64,000 nucleotides of DNA from a virus, in the IMG/VR virus record IMGVR_UViG_3300025138_000026, positions 1 to 64,000 of that record, one strand, 5' to 3'. The position numbers and the translations under genes are program-made. How positions within the stretch are numbered: the stretch's first letter is position 1; the number at the start of each line of letters is the position of its first letter. The notes below the pieces were generated by a model. That model had not been told where the DNA came from, did not search any database, and worked only from the letters and a program-made list of their open reading frames with translations. Positions 8,581 to 15,646 of this stretch are shown in pieces.

Positions 8581-9323
8581 GACACTATTACATTTTCTTC
8601 CGAGGGAAAATGAGTTTTTAATTTTTTGATTAACTGTTCTCTTTGCGTTTTCTCTCCATGTACTTCAATATGTACCCTTTTTATATTTTTACTAAAATCT
8701 CTATTATGTTCAAATAAATAATTAAATATGCCATACTCAGAACCCTCTACATCTACTTTTAAATAAGATATATTATTGATGTTATTTAAAACGTTTTTTA
8801 TATGAGTATTTTTAAACTCACCAATTTCTTCATGACTTTCGTCATTTAAATCTGACTCAATAAAACAAGACTCTCCTTGAGAAAGATTAGAAGAAAACTT
8901 TAAAGTAACATCCTCTGATGCTGTAACAGCTGTATTGTAAAATTTTATGTTTTGAATATTATTGATAAAACAATTTAAACGCAAGGTTTCTAAAGCGCGG
9001 ACACAAGGATCAAAAGAGTGAACCGTGCAATTTGGATATAAGGCCGCGCAAACAATTGATATTAACCCATAATTGCAACCCAAATCAATAATGTTGTTGC
9101 CATCTTCAATGTTCAAATCAAAAAAATTAAATTCATATTTACAAAGACCTGCCAGAGTACCAATGAATGTTTCATCCCCCTCTGGCAACATAACATGCAA
9201 TTGTTTTTTATACCCATCTTTGCGGGAAACTTCTAACTTACTAAGAAAAAAATGCTTATTAATTTCAAATTTAAAATTAGAATTTTGTTTCTTGAGTTTA
9301 GCCCAGTCAATTATCTCTGTCAT
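8577..9323 (-). CDS. FkbM-family SAM-dependent methyltransferase
   Basis: A 248-aa protein. The SAM-binding loop is NIIDLGCNYGLISI, followed by SFDPCVRALETLRLN, and the FkbM hallmark YLKVDVEGSEYGIF lies near residue 190. FkbM enzymes O-methylate sugars or similar groups. In this operon it could methylate a heptose-containing glycan on the virion or host surface; that is inference. It overlaps the adenylyltransferase gene by 17 nt upstream and the HAD gene by 4 nt downstream. Confidence 0.85.
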   Translation of the reverse strand: MTEIIDWAKLKKQNSNFKFEINKHFFLSKLEVSRKDGYKKQLHVMLPEGDETFIGTLAGLCKYEFNFFDLNIEDGNNIIDLGCNYGLISIVCAALYPNCTVHSFDPCVRALETLRLNCFINNIQNIKFYNTAVTASEDVTLKFSSNLSQGESCFIESDLNDESHEEIGEFKNTHIKNVLNNINNISYLKVDVEGSEYGIFNYLFEHNRDFSKNIKRVHIEVHGEKTQREQLIKKLKTHFPSEENVIVS

Positions 9324-9822
9324 TTGTCAAGTTTATTTTTTTTATTATATCTGTTGAGCTAATATTATCTACAAAGGGAATCACTTTTAAAATAGCCGAA
9401 CCCTTAGACTTCAGTTCTGACTTGTTTAAAGAGGTTTCATCATAATCACCTCCCTTACACCAAAAATCTGGCTGAAGTTCCCTTAGTTGTTTTGACACTG
9501 TTTTGGTATTAAAAATAAATACATAATCTACCGCCTCATGGCAAGCTACTGTATAAGCTCTCTGTTTAGCAGATAGAACAGGTCTACCTTCTCCCTTTAA
9601 GGATTTAACGCTAGAATCACTATTGATACCTACAACCAATTTTGAGTTTAAACTGCAGCAATTTTTCATCGCGCTCAAAAGGCTTGCGTGACCTGAATGA
9701 AATAAATCAAAACACCCATTTGTGAAAATAAAAAACTTTTTTATACCACACTTTTCTAACTCTCTTGCGAACTGCCTCTCCTTCTTGAGTTCTTCAAAGC
9801 TTAATATTTTTTTATGTCTCAT
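9307..9822 (-). CDS. hldE: HldE-type heptose 1-phosphate adenylyltransferase (stand-alone half)
   Basis: 171 aa from the ATG at 9822 (MRHKKILSFEEL), which overlaps the kinase stop by 4 nt (ATGA). The cytidylyltransferase-like nucleotide-binding signature TNGCFDLFHSGHASLL is clear, with VVGINSDSSVKSLKGEGRP and DFWCKGGDYDE following. This matches the C-terminal domain of HldE (RfaE), which makes ADP-D-glycero-beta-D-manno-heptose from heptose 1-phosphate and ATP. In most bacteria it is fused to the kinase; here the two are adjacent separate genes. The exact nucleotide and sugar are inferred from family and context. Confidence 0.85.
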   Translation of the reverse strand: MRHKKILSFEELKKERQFARELEKCGIKKFFIFTNGCFDLFHSGHASLLSAMKNCCSLNSKLVVGINSDSSVKSLKGEGRPVLSAKQRAYTVACHEAVDYVFIFNTKTVSKQLRELQPDFWCKGGDYDETSLNKSELKSKGSAILKVIPFVDNISSTDIIKKINLTNDRDN

Positions 9823-10565
9823 ATCGTAGTAACCCCCTTTTTCTTGATAACTTTTTGGCAACAATCCTGAGCTAATAGAATAGAGGTTCCTATATTTTTA
9901 GTAAGAGTATAAGAAAGAGAGAACGCAGAAAGAAATGTGTCTCCAGCCCCAGATACATCTCTAATATCAGAAGGGCTTTCAATTGGGTAGTCTCGCTCAT
10001 TATACCAACACCCCTTGGAAGCTTTAGTCACAATTAAATTGTCGCACATATACTTCCATCCATTCTCCTTGTATTCTTTTTCGTTTATTTTTATAAAAGA
10101 AAATAAACGAGCCCAATCTAGATTGCATTTTTTCTTGGTATCTAGGAAAGACAACTTAGCTCTACGACCTATTTCTTTTAATTGAACACTACTGAGAAAA
10201 CCTTTATTATAATCAGAAACAACTACTGCATCATATTCTTCTATATTATCTGGGAGATTGTAACAAAAAGGGTAAGTATCTGTATCGACCCTTAGAAACA
10301 TATGGTTTGATTGCTTATCAATATAGCGAGTCTTATGGCCTTCTGTCTCGTTAGTAACTAATTCTATTTCGTTTACAATAGGAGTTCCTTTGTGGATCTC
10401 CTTATCTACAGCCAACATATTTTTATAGACGTTATGGGCCATACCAAGATTATCATCACTGTATTCTGGAACAAATACAGGGGCAGGAGCTTCTGGACAA
10501 AGTCTTTTGGACTCCCCATAACAAAAACGATCACTACAGGTTTCCCCAATGACTAGCAATCTCAT
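9819..10565 (-). CDS. hldE: HldE-type heptose 7-phosphate kinase (PfkB family, stand-alone half)
   Basis: A 248-aa PfkB-family kinase. The start MRLLVIGETCSDRFCYGE and the C-terminal anion-hole motif DVSGAGDTFLSAF (about residue 203) match the N-terminal domain of HldE/RfaE, which phosphorylates D-glycero-D-manno-heptose 7-phosphate at O-1. It is shorter than the roughly 315-residue HldE kinase domain. It overlaps the cupin gene by four nt upstream and the adenylyltransferase by four nt downstream, so the HldE reactions are encoded as a coupled pair. The substrate is inferred. Confidence 0.83.
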   Translation of the reverse strand: MRLLVIGETCSDRFCYGESKRLCPEAPAPVFVPEYSDDNLGMAHNVYKNMLAVDKEIHKGTPIVNEIELVTNETEGHKTRYIDKQSNHMFLRVDTDTYPFCYNLPDNIEEYDAVVVSDYNKGFLSSVQLKEIGRRAKLSFLDTKKKCNLDWARLFSFIKINEKEYKENGWKYMCDNLIVTKASKGCWYNERDYPIESPSDIRDVSGAGDTFLSAFSLSYTLTKNIGTSILLAQDCCQKVIKKKGVTTI

Positions 10566-10936
10566 TTTTGAGAGTCTCCTTTCTCTACTCTGTATGAATC
10601 ATATTCGTGGTGTTCAGTACTTACCTCAAAAACACTAGCATCTTCTAAAGCAGTTAATTTGTGCGGAGTACAGGGTAGTAAATGAACAACATCTCCAGAT
10701 TCTAATTTTTTTTCTAACCGTTCTGCCTTTTTTAAATCAAAATATTCTAATTTTAATACCCCTTTAGTCACACACCAAGTCTCTTCTTTCTTGATGTGAT
10801 AGTGCATTGAAAAACTCGCCCCCTTATTAAAGCGCAAAATTTTACCGCAATATCTCTCGTTATTAATAATCCAAAGCTCATCTCCCCATCCTTTAGGGTG
10901 AACTTCAAGTCTAGAAAAAACAGGCTTAACACTCAT
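10562..10936 (-). CDS. Cupin-domain sugar-phosphate isomerase-like protein
   Basis: A 124-aa single cupin. KGWGDELWIINNERYCGKIL is followed by the metal motif H-x-H-x5-E (MHYHIKKEETW) and a later histidine in CTPHKLTALED. This resembles the cupin domain of type II mannose-6-phosphate isomerases, and similar short cupins sit next to HldE-like genes in other sugar clusters. It is the first gene of its operon. A strong sigma70-like promoter ends 7 nt before the ATG, so the transcript is predicted to be leaderless. The substrate is unknown. Confidence 0.75.
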   Translation of the reverse strand: MSVKPVFSRLEVHPKGWGDELWIINNERYCGKILRFNKGASFSMHYHIKKEETWCVTKGVLKLEYFDLKKAERLEKKLESGDVVHLLPCTPHKLTALEDASVFEVSTEHHEYDSYRVEKGDSQK

Positions 10937-10943
10937 TGAGAGT

Positions 10944-10971
10944 ATTATAGCCTGTTGAGATGATTATTCAA
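10944..10971 (-). promoter_or_regulatory. Sigma70-like promoter, leaderless, for the heptose operon
   Basis: On the minus strand, TTGAAT (10966-10971) and a perfect TATAAT (10944-10949) are separated by 16 nt. The -10 ends 7 nt upstream of the ATG at 10936, so transcription should start at or next to the initiation codon. No Shine-Dalgarno sequence can be present. Confidence 0.7.
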
Positions 10972-10987
10972 GGGTTATTTCAACCAA

Positions 10988-11170
10988 TCATTTCTGCTTG
11001 GCTTTACCGATATTTAACGCAGCCCAATCAATTGCCTTGTATACCTTAGATAAAAAAGTTCCTTCACGAGGAGTGGGGGTAGCTGCAGCGAGAGCGGAAG
11101 CAAAAGCGACAAAAGCTGTAACTACGCCGAACCAAGGGTTATCTTGAAATAATTGAAGAATAGAGTCCAT
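10988..11170 (-). CDS. Small membrane protein, holin-like
   Basis: 60 aa with one hydrophobic segment (WFGVVTAFVAFASALAAA, about residues 13-30), a TPTPREGT turn and an amphipathic, lysine-ending tail (AALNIGKAKQK). Its size and one-helix layout resemble small phage holin-like proteins and the 63-aa plus-strand protein at 14616-14807. It lies between the heptose operon and the GT9/lysis group. Holin function is inferred only; a separate, better holin candidate is at 13073-13387. A near-perfect TGTAATATA/TATATTACA dyad lies just upstream. Confidence 0.6.
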   Translation of the reverse strand: MDSILQLFQDNPWFGVVTAFVAFASALAAATPTPREGTFLSKVYKAIDWAALNIGKAKQK

Positions 11171-11180
11171 AATTTTGTGT

Positions 11181-11200
11181 TGTAATATAAATATATTACA
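11181..11200. promoter_or_regulatory. Dyad TGTAATATA-AA-TATATTACA upstream of the small membrane gene
   Basis: A 20-bp inverted repeat with 9-bp arms ends 10 bases from the start codon at 11170. It belongs to a set of TGTAA...TTACA dyads next to first genes of transcription units in this window. It could be an operator or an RNA hairpin in the leader. Confidence 0.45.
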
Positions 11201-11223
11201 CCGTTAGAAATATAACGGAAAAT

Positions 11224-12117
11224 TTATATTCTGTTATAAGAGTACATTCTGCCCATATCATACTCTTTAGTAGTAAAATACTGCCATCCGAAATCAACCC
11301 ATCCGAAAGATCCATTAATTCTTGCATTCAAAGGTTCAAATCTTTGAATTTCTTTCTCCATCCAATCTAAATCAGAGTTTAAAATAATTTTCTTATTTAT
11401 ATGCGGATAACAATTCGCAATATTCATCGGCCCACTGTTTATTCCAATAAAAATTGAGCTTTTAGCGATAATTTCAACGGAATCCCAAATATCAAGACCT
11501 CTTTTGTCAATAAATGGAGAAGAGTGGTCTCTAGAACTTCCAATTTGAATTATCTTATAATTGGAATATCTTTTCTTTATCGTATCTAAAACATGATCGG
11601 GGATAAATTGGCCCGTGCTTTTACTAGGTCCAACATGAATTGCTATTTGATCTCTACAGACTTCATTCGGATCTTCATATTTATACAATCTCGGCGCTCT
11701 AGGAATATTTAATTCAGGTTTTTGACCTGTATTAATAAAAAGTTTTTGAAAAATCCATGTATTCCTACTGCTAGCTATCTGGTGCTCAGCGTAAGCGGGA
11801 CACAAACTGTGTATAAGTATTTGGACATTTTTATCAAGTGTTTTATGTAAATTTGTCGATGCCTTTATGTCGGGATTTATCCAATCTATCTCATCGCAGT
11901 AAAGACAGGGAAATCCTGAACTCTCAAATTTTATTTGAAGGTCATCGCTGTGGTCTTCTCTTCTAAGAACGTATGGATTGTGATCAAAAATCCAAGATTT
12001 ATTTATGTCAACTACTTTTTTACCATACCATTTATAAATAGCTTCTGGCACTGAAGCCATTTGAACCCTATCTCCTACTCCATTGTAATCGACATCTATA
12101 AATATATCTCCTTTCAC
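11224..12117 (-). CDS. GT9 (heptosyltransferase-like) glycosyltransferase
   Basis: 297 aa, starting at a GTG that overlaps the upstream stop (GTGA). The C-terminal Rossmann domain contains IAIHVGPSKSTGQF and YKIIQIGSSRDHSSPF, then IAKSSIFIGINSGPMNIANC, the pattern by which GT9 ADP-heptose:LPS heptosyltransferases bind the nucleotide sugar. The N-terminal half (DVDYNGVGDRVQMASVPEAIYKWYG) fits the acceptor domain. With HldE and HldD homologues nearby, ADP-heptose is the natural donor candidate. The acceptor is unknown. Confidence 0.75.
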   Translation of the reverse strand: MKGDIFIDVDYNGVGDRVQMASVPEAIYKWYGKKVVDINKSWIFDHNPYVLRREDHSDDLQIKFESSGFPCLYCDEIDWINPDIKASTNLHKTLDKNVQILIHSLCPAYAEHQIASSRNTWIFQKLFINTGQKPELNIPRAPRLYKYEDPNEVCRDQIAIHVGPSKSTGQFIPDHVLDTIKKRYSNYKIIQIGSSRDHSSPFIDKRGLDIWDSVEIIAKSSIFIGINSGPMNIANCYPHINKKIILNSDLDWMEKEIQRFEPLNARINGSFGWVDFGWQYFTTKEYDMGRMYSYNRI

Positions 12118-12419
12118 GATGATAAGTCCACAAATATCGGAGCAATTTCCTCTAATTCTAGACTAATACGATCAATCTCAGAATTATCCATTTTTCTGGA
12201 AAATGTCTTTAGTTTTATTAACTCTTTTTCAAATTTGCAAAAAACCTTACCCTGAGGGAGATCTTCTTTTTTTTTATTATCAAAGATAAAAGTCTCAAAG
12301 ACTTCATAACGTATTGGATCAATACACTTCTCTATAGGATCAAAATTAGAAATACCTATGACATAATCAAAGATGTCATACCTGCTGACTTTGATTTTAG
12401 TTTTCTGCATCTGTAACAT
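12114..12419 (-). CDS. Hypothetical protein, 101 aa
   Basis: I do not recognise this 101-aa protein (MLQMQKTKIKVSRYDIFDYVIG...). It is charged, has no membrane segment, and ends in an acidic helix. Its stop overlaps the GTG start of the GT9 gene (GTGA), so the two are probably translated together. The start lies inside the palindrome CTGTAA-N7-TTACAG at 12411-12429. An internal ATG four codons in (MQKTK) is a possible alternative start. Confidence 0.6.
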   Translation of the reverse strand: MLQMQKTKIKVSRYDIFDYVIGISNFDPIEKCIDPIRYEVFETFIFDNKKKEDLPQGKVFCKFEKELIKLKTFSRKMDNSEIDRISLELEEIAPIFVDLSS

Positions 12420-12429
12420 TATATTACAG
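12411..12429. promoter_or_regulatory. Palindrome CTGTAACATTATATTACAG over a start codon
   Basis: A 19-bp inverted repeat with 6-bp arms (CTGTAA/TTACAG) overlaps the start codon of the 101-aa gene. It resembles the other TGTAA/TTACA dyads near first genes here and may be an operator or a translational hairpin. Confidence 0.4.
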
Positions 12430-12446
12430 GAGATAATGGAATTCTA

Positions 12447-13067
12447 TTAGATAATCCTAATTCTACTCCGAATACAAGAAACATGACGTTTCTTCTCCAA
12501 AACAGAACCTCCTTCTCTGCTGCCAGCTCCATTAGTATTCCCCTCAATCGTGGTAACATAACCACTGGAATCAACATCTTTAACTGCTAACCCAATATGA
12601 GAAAAAGTGAAAACAACTATATCTCCAGCTTTTATATCTTCATTTGTAGGCTTCCGCAACTCAACTCCTTTTGAGACTTGTTTCCTCGCCCAGTTTTCAA
12701 AATCCCAAGCTCCTGCTGTTTGAGGTCTTTTAAATGAAATATCTTCACCTTCAATAGCCTCCCTAACGAGCCAACAGATGAAGGCAGCGCACCAAGGCCA
12801 ACCTTTATCAGGGTCCAACCAAGTTGCAGCTTTATATACGTCAACCATTGGACCACAGTTACTACCGTCAACTTCCGATACCCCAATCTCTCCACGAGCT
12901 AAGTTAACCATTTTTTCTGAAACACTACTCCCAGAAACTTCTGTTTCGTCTGTAGATAACTTCGCCAATATAGCATTCCAAGTAACTGGGCCATCTGCTC
13001 CGTCAGCAGAAATCTCAAGTAATTTTTGAACAGTTTTAACAACTTCTTTTTTTGATTTAAAGTCCAT
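12447..13067 (-). CDS. Endolysin with peptidoglycan-binding and CHAP-like domains
   Basis: 206 aa. The N-terminus (KEVVKTVQKLLEISADGADG, then GPVTW) looks like a short PG_binding_1 repeat. Residues about 50-206 form a CHAP/NlpC-P60-type peptidase domain, with catalytic Cys93 in GWPWCAAFICW and His157 in FTFSHIGLAV, followed by an acidic/polar segment EGNTNG. It would cleave peptidoglycan cross-links at lysis. It lies 5 nt downstream of the holin candidate. No signal peptide is visible, so it depends on a holin for access to the wall. Confidence 0.85.
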   Translation of the reverse strand: MDFKSKKEVVKTVQKLLEISADGADGPVTWNAILAKLSTDETEVSGSSVSEKMVNLARGEIGVSEVDGSNCGPMVDVYKAATWLDPDKGWPWCAAFICWLVREAIEGEDISFKRPQTAGAWDFENWARKQVSKGVELRKPTNEDIKAGDIVVFTFSHIGLAVKDVDSSGYVTTIEGNTNGAGSREGGSVLEKKRHVSCIRSRIRII

Positions 13068-13072
13068 TTTAA

Positions 13073-13387
13073 TTATTTTTTAATGATTTTTTCAGGGTTT
13101 TTCGCATATTTTTTTGCTAATGCAATAAGACCATTAATGATTTCAGGACTAATTACACCAACAACCCCATAAGAAACAGCTTTAACTAAATCACTTATGG
13201 GAGCATCATGCAAAATAAACCATAAAATCATAGAGAGTATCGCTGCAGAACTAACGTTTTTTGCGAATTCCTTCCAACAGTATTCTACTTTGGAGTTTAG
13301 CATCCTAGCTATCATACCCGCAGCCCCAATTATTGGAATAACCCATCCGCCATCCATAAATTCTCTCATTAGATTTTTTAGGTCCAT
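13073..13387 (-). CDS. Holin (multi-TM, LydA-like)
   Basis: About 104 aa from the ATG at 13387 (MDLKNLMREFMDGGWVIP). Three hydrophobic stretches are visible: GGWVIPIIGAAGMIARML, AAILSMILWFIL, and AVSYGVVGVISPEIINGLIAL, with a basic tail (KKYAKNPEKIIKK). This arrangement resembles LydA/phage_holin_3-type holins, and the gene directly precedes the endolysin. The longer frame to 13480 would cross the divergent promoter region and is rejected. A TGTAA-N6-TTACA dyad abuts the start codon. Confidence 0.75.
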   Translation of the reverse strand: MDLKNLMREFMDGGWVIPIIGAAGMIARMLNSKVEYCWKEFAKNVSSAAILSMILWFILHDAPISDLVKAVSYGVVGVISPEIINGLIALAKKYAKNPEKIIKK

Positions 13388-13402
13388 GTAAATTAACTTA
13401 CA
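13387..13402. promoter_or_regulatory. TGTAA-N6-TTACA dyad in the divergent lysis/island gap
   Basis: An inverted repeat with 5-bp arms directly abuts the holin start in the short gap between divergent units (holin leftward, acidic protein rightward). GTGTAT also lies 10 nt before the plus-strand ATG at 13435. It is a candidate shared control site. Confidence 0.4.
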
Positions 13403-13434
13403 CAAAAAAAAGAAATATGTGTATGATTTATTAA

Positions 13435-14610
13435 ATGGGGGAACATCGCAAAAATCTTGCGGAAGCGGAAGCTTTCGCAAAAAAATACTGCAATCCAGAT
13501 GATAGCGAAATCATCTCTAATTTAGACCGCTATGCAAGAGAAACAGCATGGACTTTATTACAGAGAATTAAACACTTGGAACAAAAATCTTGTGTTTGTG
13601 AAGAATGTGGTAGTGAGGTGGAAGAAGAGGTTGAGGAAGAAGAAGTTAAAGTTGAAAAAAATAAAGGTCAGGAAGTGAAGGCTGAAACCACTGAGTCTTC
13701 TACTATGGATAAGTTGTCTGAGATAGCCGAGAAGAATAAGGATATTTTAGATAAAGCTGCAAAAGGTACTGTTGCTGCAGCCGCTGCTGGAGCAACAACC
13801 CAAACAGCAAGTGCCGCTACTGGTCTAAGTGCTTTTGTACAAGAGACGGTTCAAAAAGTAGGAACGATTGGAATAGCTGGCACTATGTCTATAGGTAGTG
13901 GAGCCTACTTCCAAGCCAAAACAACAAAAGAAAAAGGTACTGAGATAGCTGTTGTGGCAGAACAAGAGCACCAGATATTTTCTAATTTAAATGATTTTAC
14001 TGAGACAACAATTGGGTTTCAGCCTTTTGGTGGCGTTTCCGAGGCGATTGTAGAATATGCCGAAAAAGGTTATGGAGATGTCATTGGGACATCTGAAGAA
14101 GGTTACGAGGGGGGAGAAGAAGGAGAAGATGAAGGGTCTGTTGGCGAAGAGGGGGAAGGCGAAGCGTCTGACGAGGCCGAAGGAAATGAGGGCGAGCCTA
14201 AAGAAGAGAATAATGAAGAAACCGAAGGAGAAGCTGTTAAAGAAGAGGATTCTGTAGAAACTGAAGAAGAGGAAACAGAAGAATCCGAAGAAGAGGAAAC
14301 AGAAGAATCCGAAGAAGAGGAAACAGAAGAATCCGAAGAGGAATCTAAAGAGGAGTCTGAAGAAGAGAAAGAAGAGCAAGAAGGAGAAGAGAAAGAAGAG
14401 GAAGAAGGAGAAAAAGTGGAGGAAGAATCTGAAGAGGGTGAGCCTGAAGAAAAAGAGGAGCCTGAAGAACAGCCTGAAGAACAGTCTGAAGAGGGCGAAA
14501 AAGAAAAAACAGATATTGAGAATTCAGAAGAAACATTTGAACTAGAAGAAGATGATCAAGTCACACAAGTCCCTGATGTGATTAAACTCCCCAACATGAT
14601 AAGAAAATAG
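13435..14610 (+). CDS. Glu-rich low-complexity protein with a hydrophobic centre
   Basis: 391 aa. Residues 1-60 form a charged helical domain with a CVCEECGSEVEEE cysteine cluster. A small-residue, hydrophobic stretch (AAAAAGATTQTASAATG to IGIAGTMSIGSGAYF) around 115-165 could span or insert into a membrane. From about residue 220 the protein is extremely rich in Glu, with the 24-bp tandem repeat at 14263-14334 and runs of EEE, ending with a less acidic KLPNMIRK tail. I do not recognise a family. It is the first gene of a three-gene plus-strand island within minus-strand genes; an accessory (moron-like) role in the cell envelope is inferred. Confidence 0.75.
   Translation: MGEHRKNLAEAEAFAKKYCNPDDSEIISNLDRYARETAWTLLQRIKHLEQKSCVCEECGSEVEEEVEEEEVKVEKNKGQEVKAETTESSTMDKLSEIAEKNKDILDKAAKGTVAAAAAGATTQTASAATGLSAFVQETVQKVGTIGIAGTMSIGSGAYFQAKTTKEKGTEIAVVAEQEHQIFSNLNDFTETTIGFQPFGGVSEAIVEYAEKGYGDVIGTSEEGYEGGEEGEDEGSVGEEGEGEASDEAEGNEGEPKEENNEETEGEAVKEEDSVETEEEETEESEEEETEESEEEETEESEEESKEESEEEKEEQEGEEKEEEEGEKVEEESEEGEPEEKEEPEEQPEEQSEEGEKEKTDIENSEETFELEEDDQVTQVPDVIKLPNMIRK
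14263..14334 (+). repeat. 24-bp perfect tandem repeat x3 (EEEETEES)
   Basis: Three identical 24-bp units at 14263-14286, 14287-14310 and 14311-14334 encode EEEETEES each. Imperfect Glu-rich units continue downstream. Perfect identity at the DNA level suggests recent slippage expansion. Confidence 0.9.
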
Positions 14611-14615
14611 TTATT

Positions 14616-14807
14616 ATGGAAGATTTATTTGAAAAAATACTCGCTCCTTACATGGGGTCAATGCCTGAGTTTATTATTTCTATCTTGGGTTTATTGGGGA
14701 CGCTTTCTTACATTGTGCCTGAAAATAGTAAGCTGGGTAGGTTGTTAGGGAAGTTGACGGGGAATCTAACTAAACTCAAAAATTTTATACTGAAAAAGAA
14801 GAAATGA
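14616..14807 (+). CDS. Small membrane protein, 63 aa
   Basis: The single hydrophobic segment MPEFIISILGLLGTLSYIV (about residues 15-33) is followed by a basic amphipathic tail rich in Lys and Leu, ending KNFILKKKK. The layout resembles the 60-aa protein at 10988-11170, so the two may be distant relatives. It starts 5 nt after the acidic gene and overlaps the next gene by four nt (ATGA). The function is unknown; a holin-like or membrane-accessory role is possible. Confidence 0.65.
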   Translation: MEDLFEKILAPYMGSMPEFIISILGLLGTLSYIVPENSKLGRLLGKLTGNLTKLKNFILKKKK

Positions 14808-15634
14808 AGCGCACACTCATAACTTTACTTTCAATTATTTCTGTAGCTAAATCTGCCGTTATAATCTCTACAGGAGGTATAATACGTAAAATAGACCCAA
14901 CAGGGAACCCTACTATTAACCCTGTAATTAACCCTATAAGACCTACCTCGATTAGTAGTGAGGAAGTCGTAGACACATCTGAAAGCGAAGATAAAAAAGA
15001 AGATTCAATTATTACTTGGGATGCAGAAGAAGAGGATATTTATGATTTTTATGATGCTCCGAATTGGGACTTTTCAGAATCGGACTTGAAAGAGTTGGAT
15101 CGAGATTCTGCCATCACTAGCATACTAACCATAACAGATGCTAAAATACTTGAGGATAGCCCTTCTTACTCTAACATTGAAATTGGAAATGGGTTTTCAG
15201 TGACATTAAAATCTACGAATTTTACTTTCCAAAACAACAATGGTTTTACTGGAGTGAATGATGATGACGATGTTGTCTCTACTTTAAACATAACTGAAGG
15301 ATCGAGTATGAACGCTATGTTTTCTGCAATTGGAATGAAAATAAATGTAGATTCAACTAGTAGCTTGACGCTACGGGGAGCTGGAGACTCAATCAATAGT
15401 CAAATTGAAAGATCTATCGTTAACTTGTCTCCAAATGCTAAAATCACTTTAAATTCATTAGATCAGTTTGCAATACAAGGTGATGATATTTACTTAAATG
15501 GGGTATCTTTCTCCCAAAACCCTTCTATTTTAAAGTTTAATGGTAATACAGGCACTGCAATTCCAGAGGTCCATTTTATTTTTCTTGGTGCTATACCTAT
15601 AATTTTACTTTTAGGTAAACGCAAAACTTATTAG
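14804..15634 (+). CDS. Secreted protein with PEP-CTERM-like C-terminal sorting signal
   Basis: 276 aa. A typical signal peptide (MKRTLITLLSIISVAKSA) is followed by an acidic, Ser/Thr/Asn-rich secreted body (repeats such as NPTINPVINPIRP, then DVVSTLNITEGSS). The last 26 residues read AIPEVHFIFLGAIPIILLLG followed by KRKTY: a Pro-Glu motif, a hydrophobic helix and a basic end, the three parts of a PEP-CTERM exosortase signal, although V replaces the second P. If real, the product would be cleaved and anchored in the host envelope. It could act in surface change or superinfection exclusion; that is inference. A simple C-terminal membrane anchor is the alternative. Confidence 0.7.
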   Translation: MKRTLITLLSIISVAKSAVIISTGGIIRKIDPTGNPTINPVINPIRPTSISSEEVVDTSESEDKKEDSIITWDAEEEDIYDFYDAPNWDFSESDLKELDRDSAITSILTITDAKILEDSPSYSNIEIGNGFSVTLKSTNFTFQNNNGFTGVNDDDDVVSTLNITEGSSMNAMFSAIGMKINVDSTSSLTLRGAGDSINSQIERSIVNLSPNAKITLNSLDQFAIQGDDIYLNGVSFSQNPSILKFNGNTGTAIPEVHFIFLGAIPIILLLGKRKTY

Positions 15635-15646
15635 CCTAACTAAATA

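Noticed and set aside
12632-12895. Minus-strand frame inside the endolysin gene
   Set aside because: It is an alternate frame of the CHAP/NlpC-P60-type endolysin, which has clear catalytic residues.
13388-13480. Upstream extension of the holin gene
   Set aside because: It would cross the divergent promoter region and overlap the start of the plus-strand acidic gene; the ATG at 13387 fits the holin pattern.
13987-14379. Minus-strand frame rich in Phe and Leu
   Set aside because: It is the complement of the Glu-rich repeat region of the 391-aa plus-strand gene.
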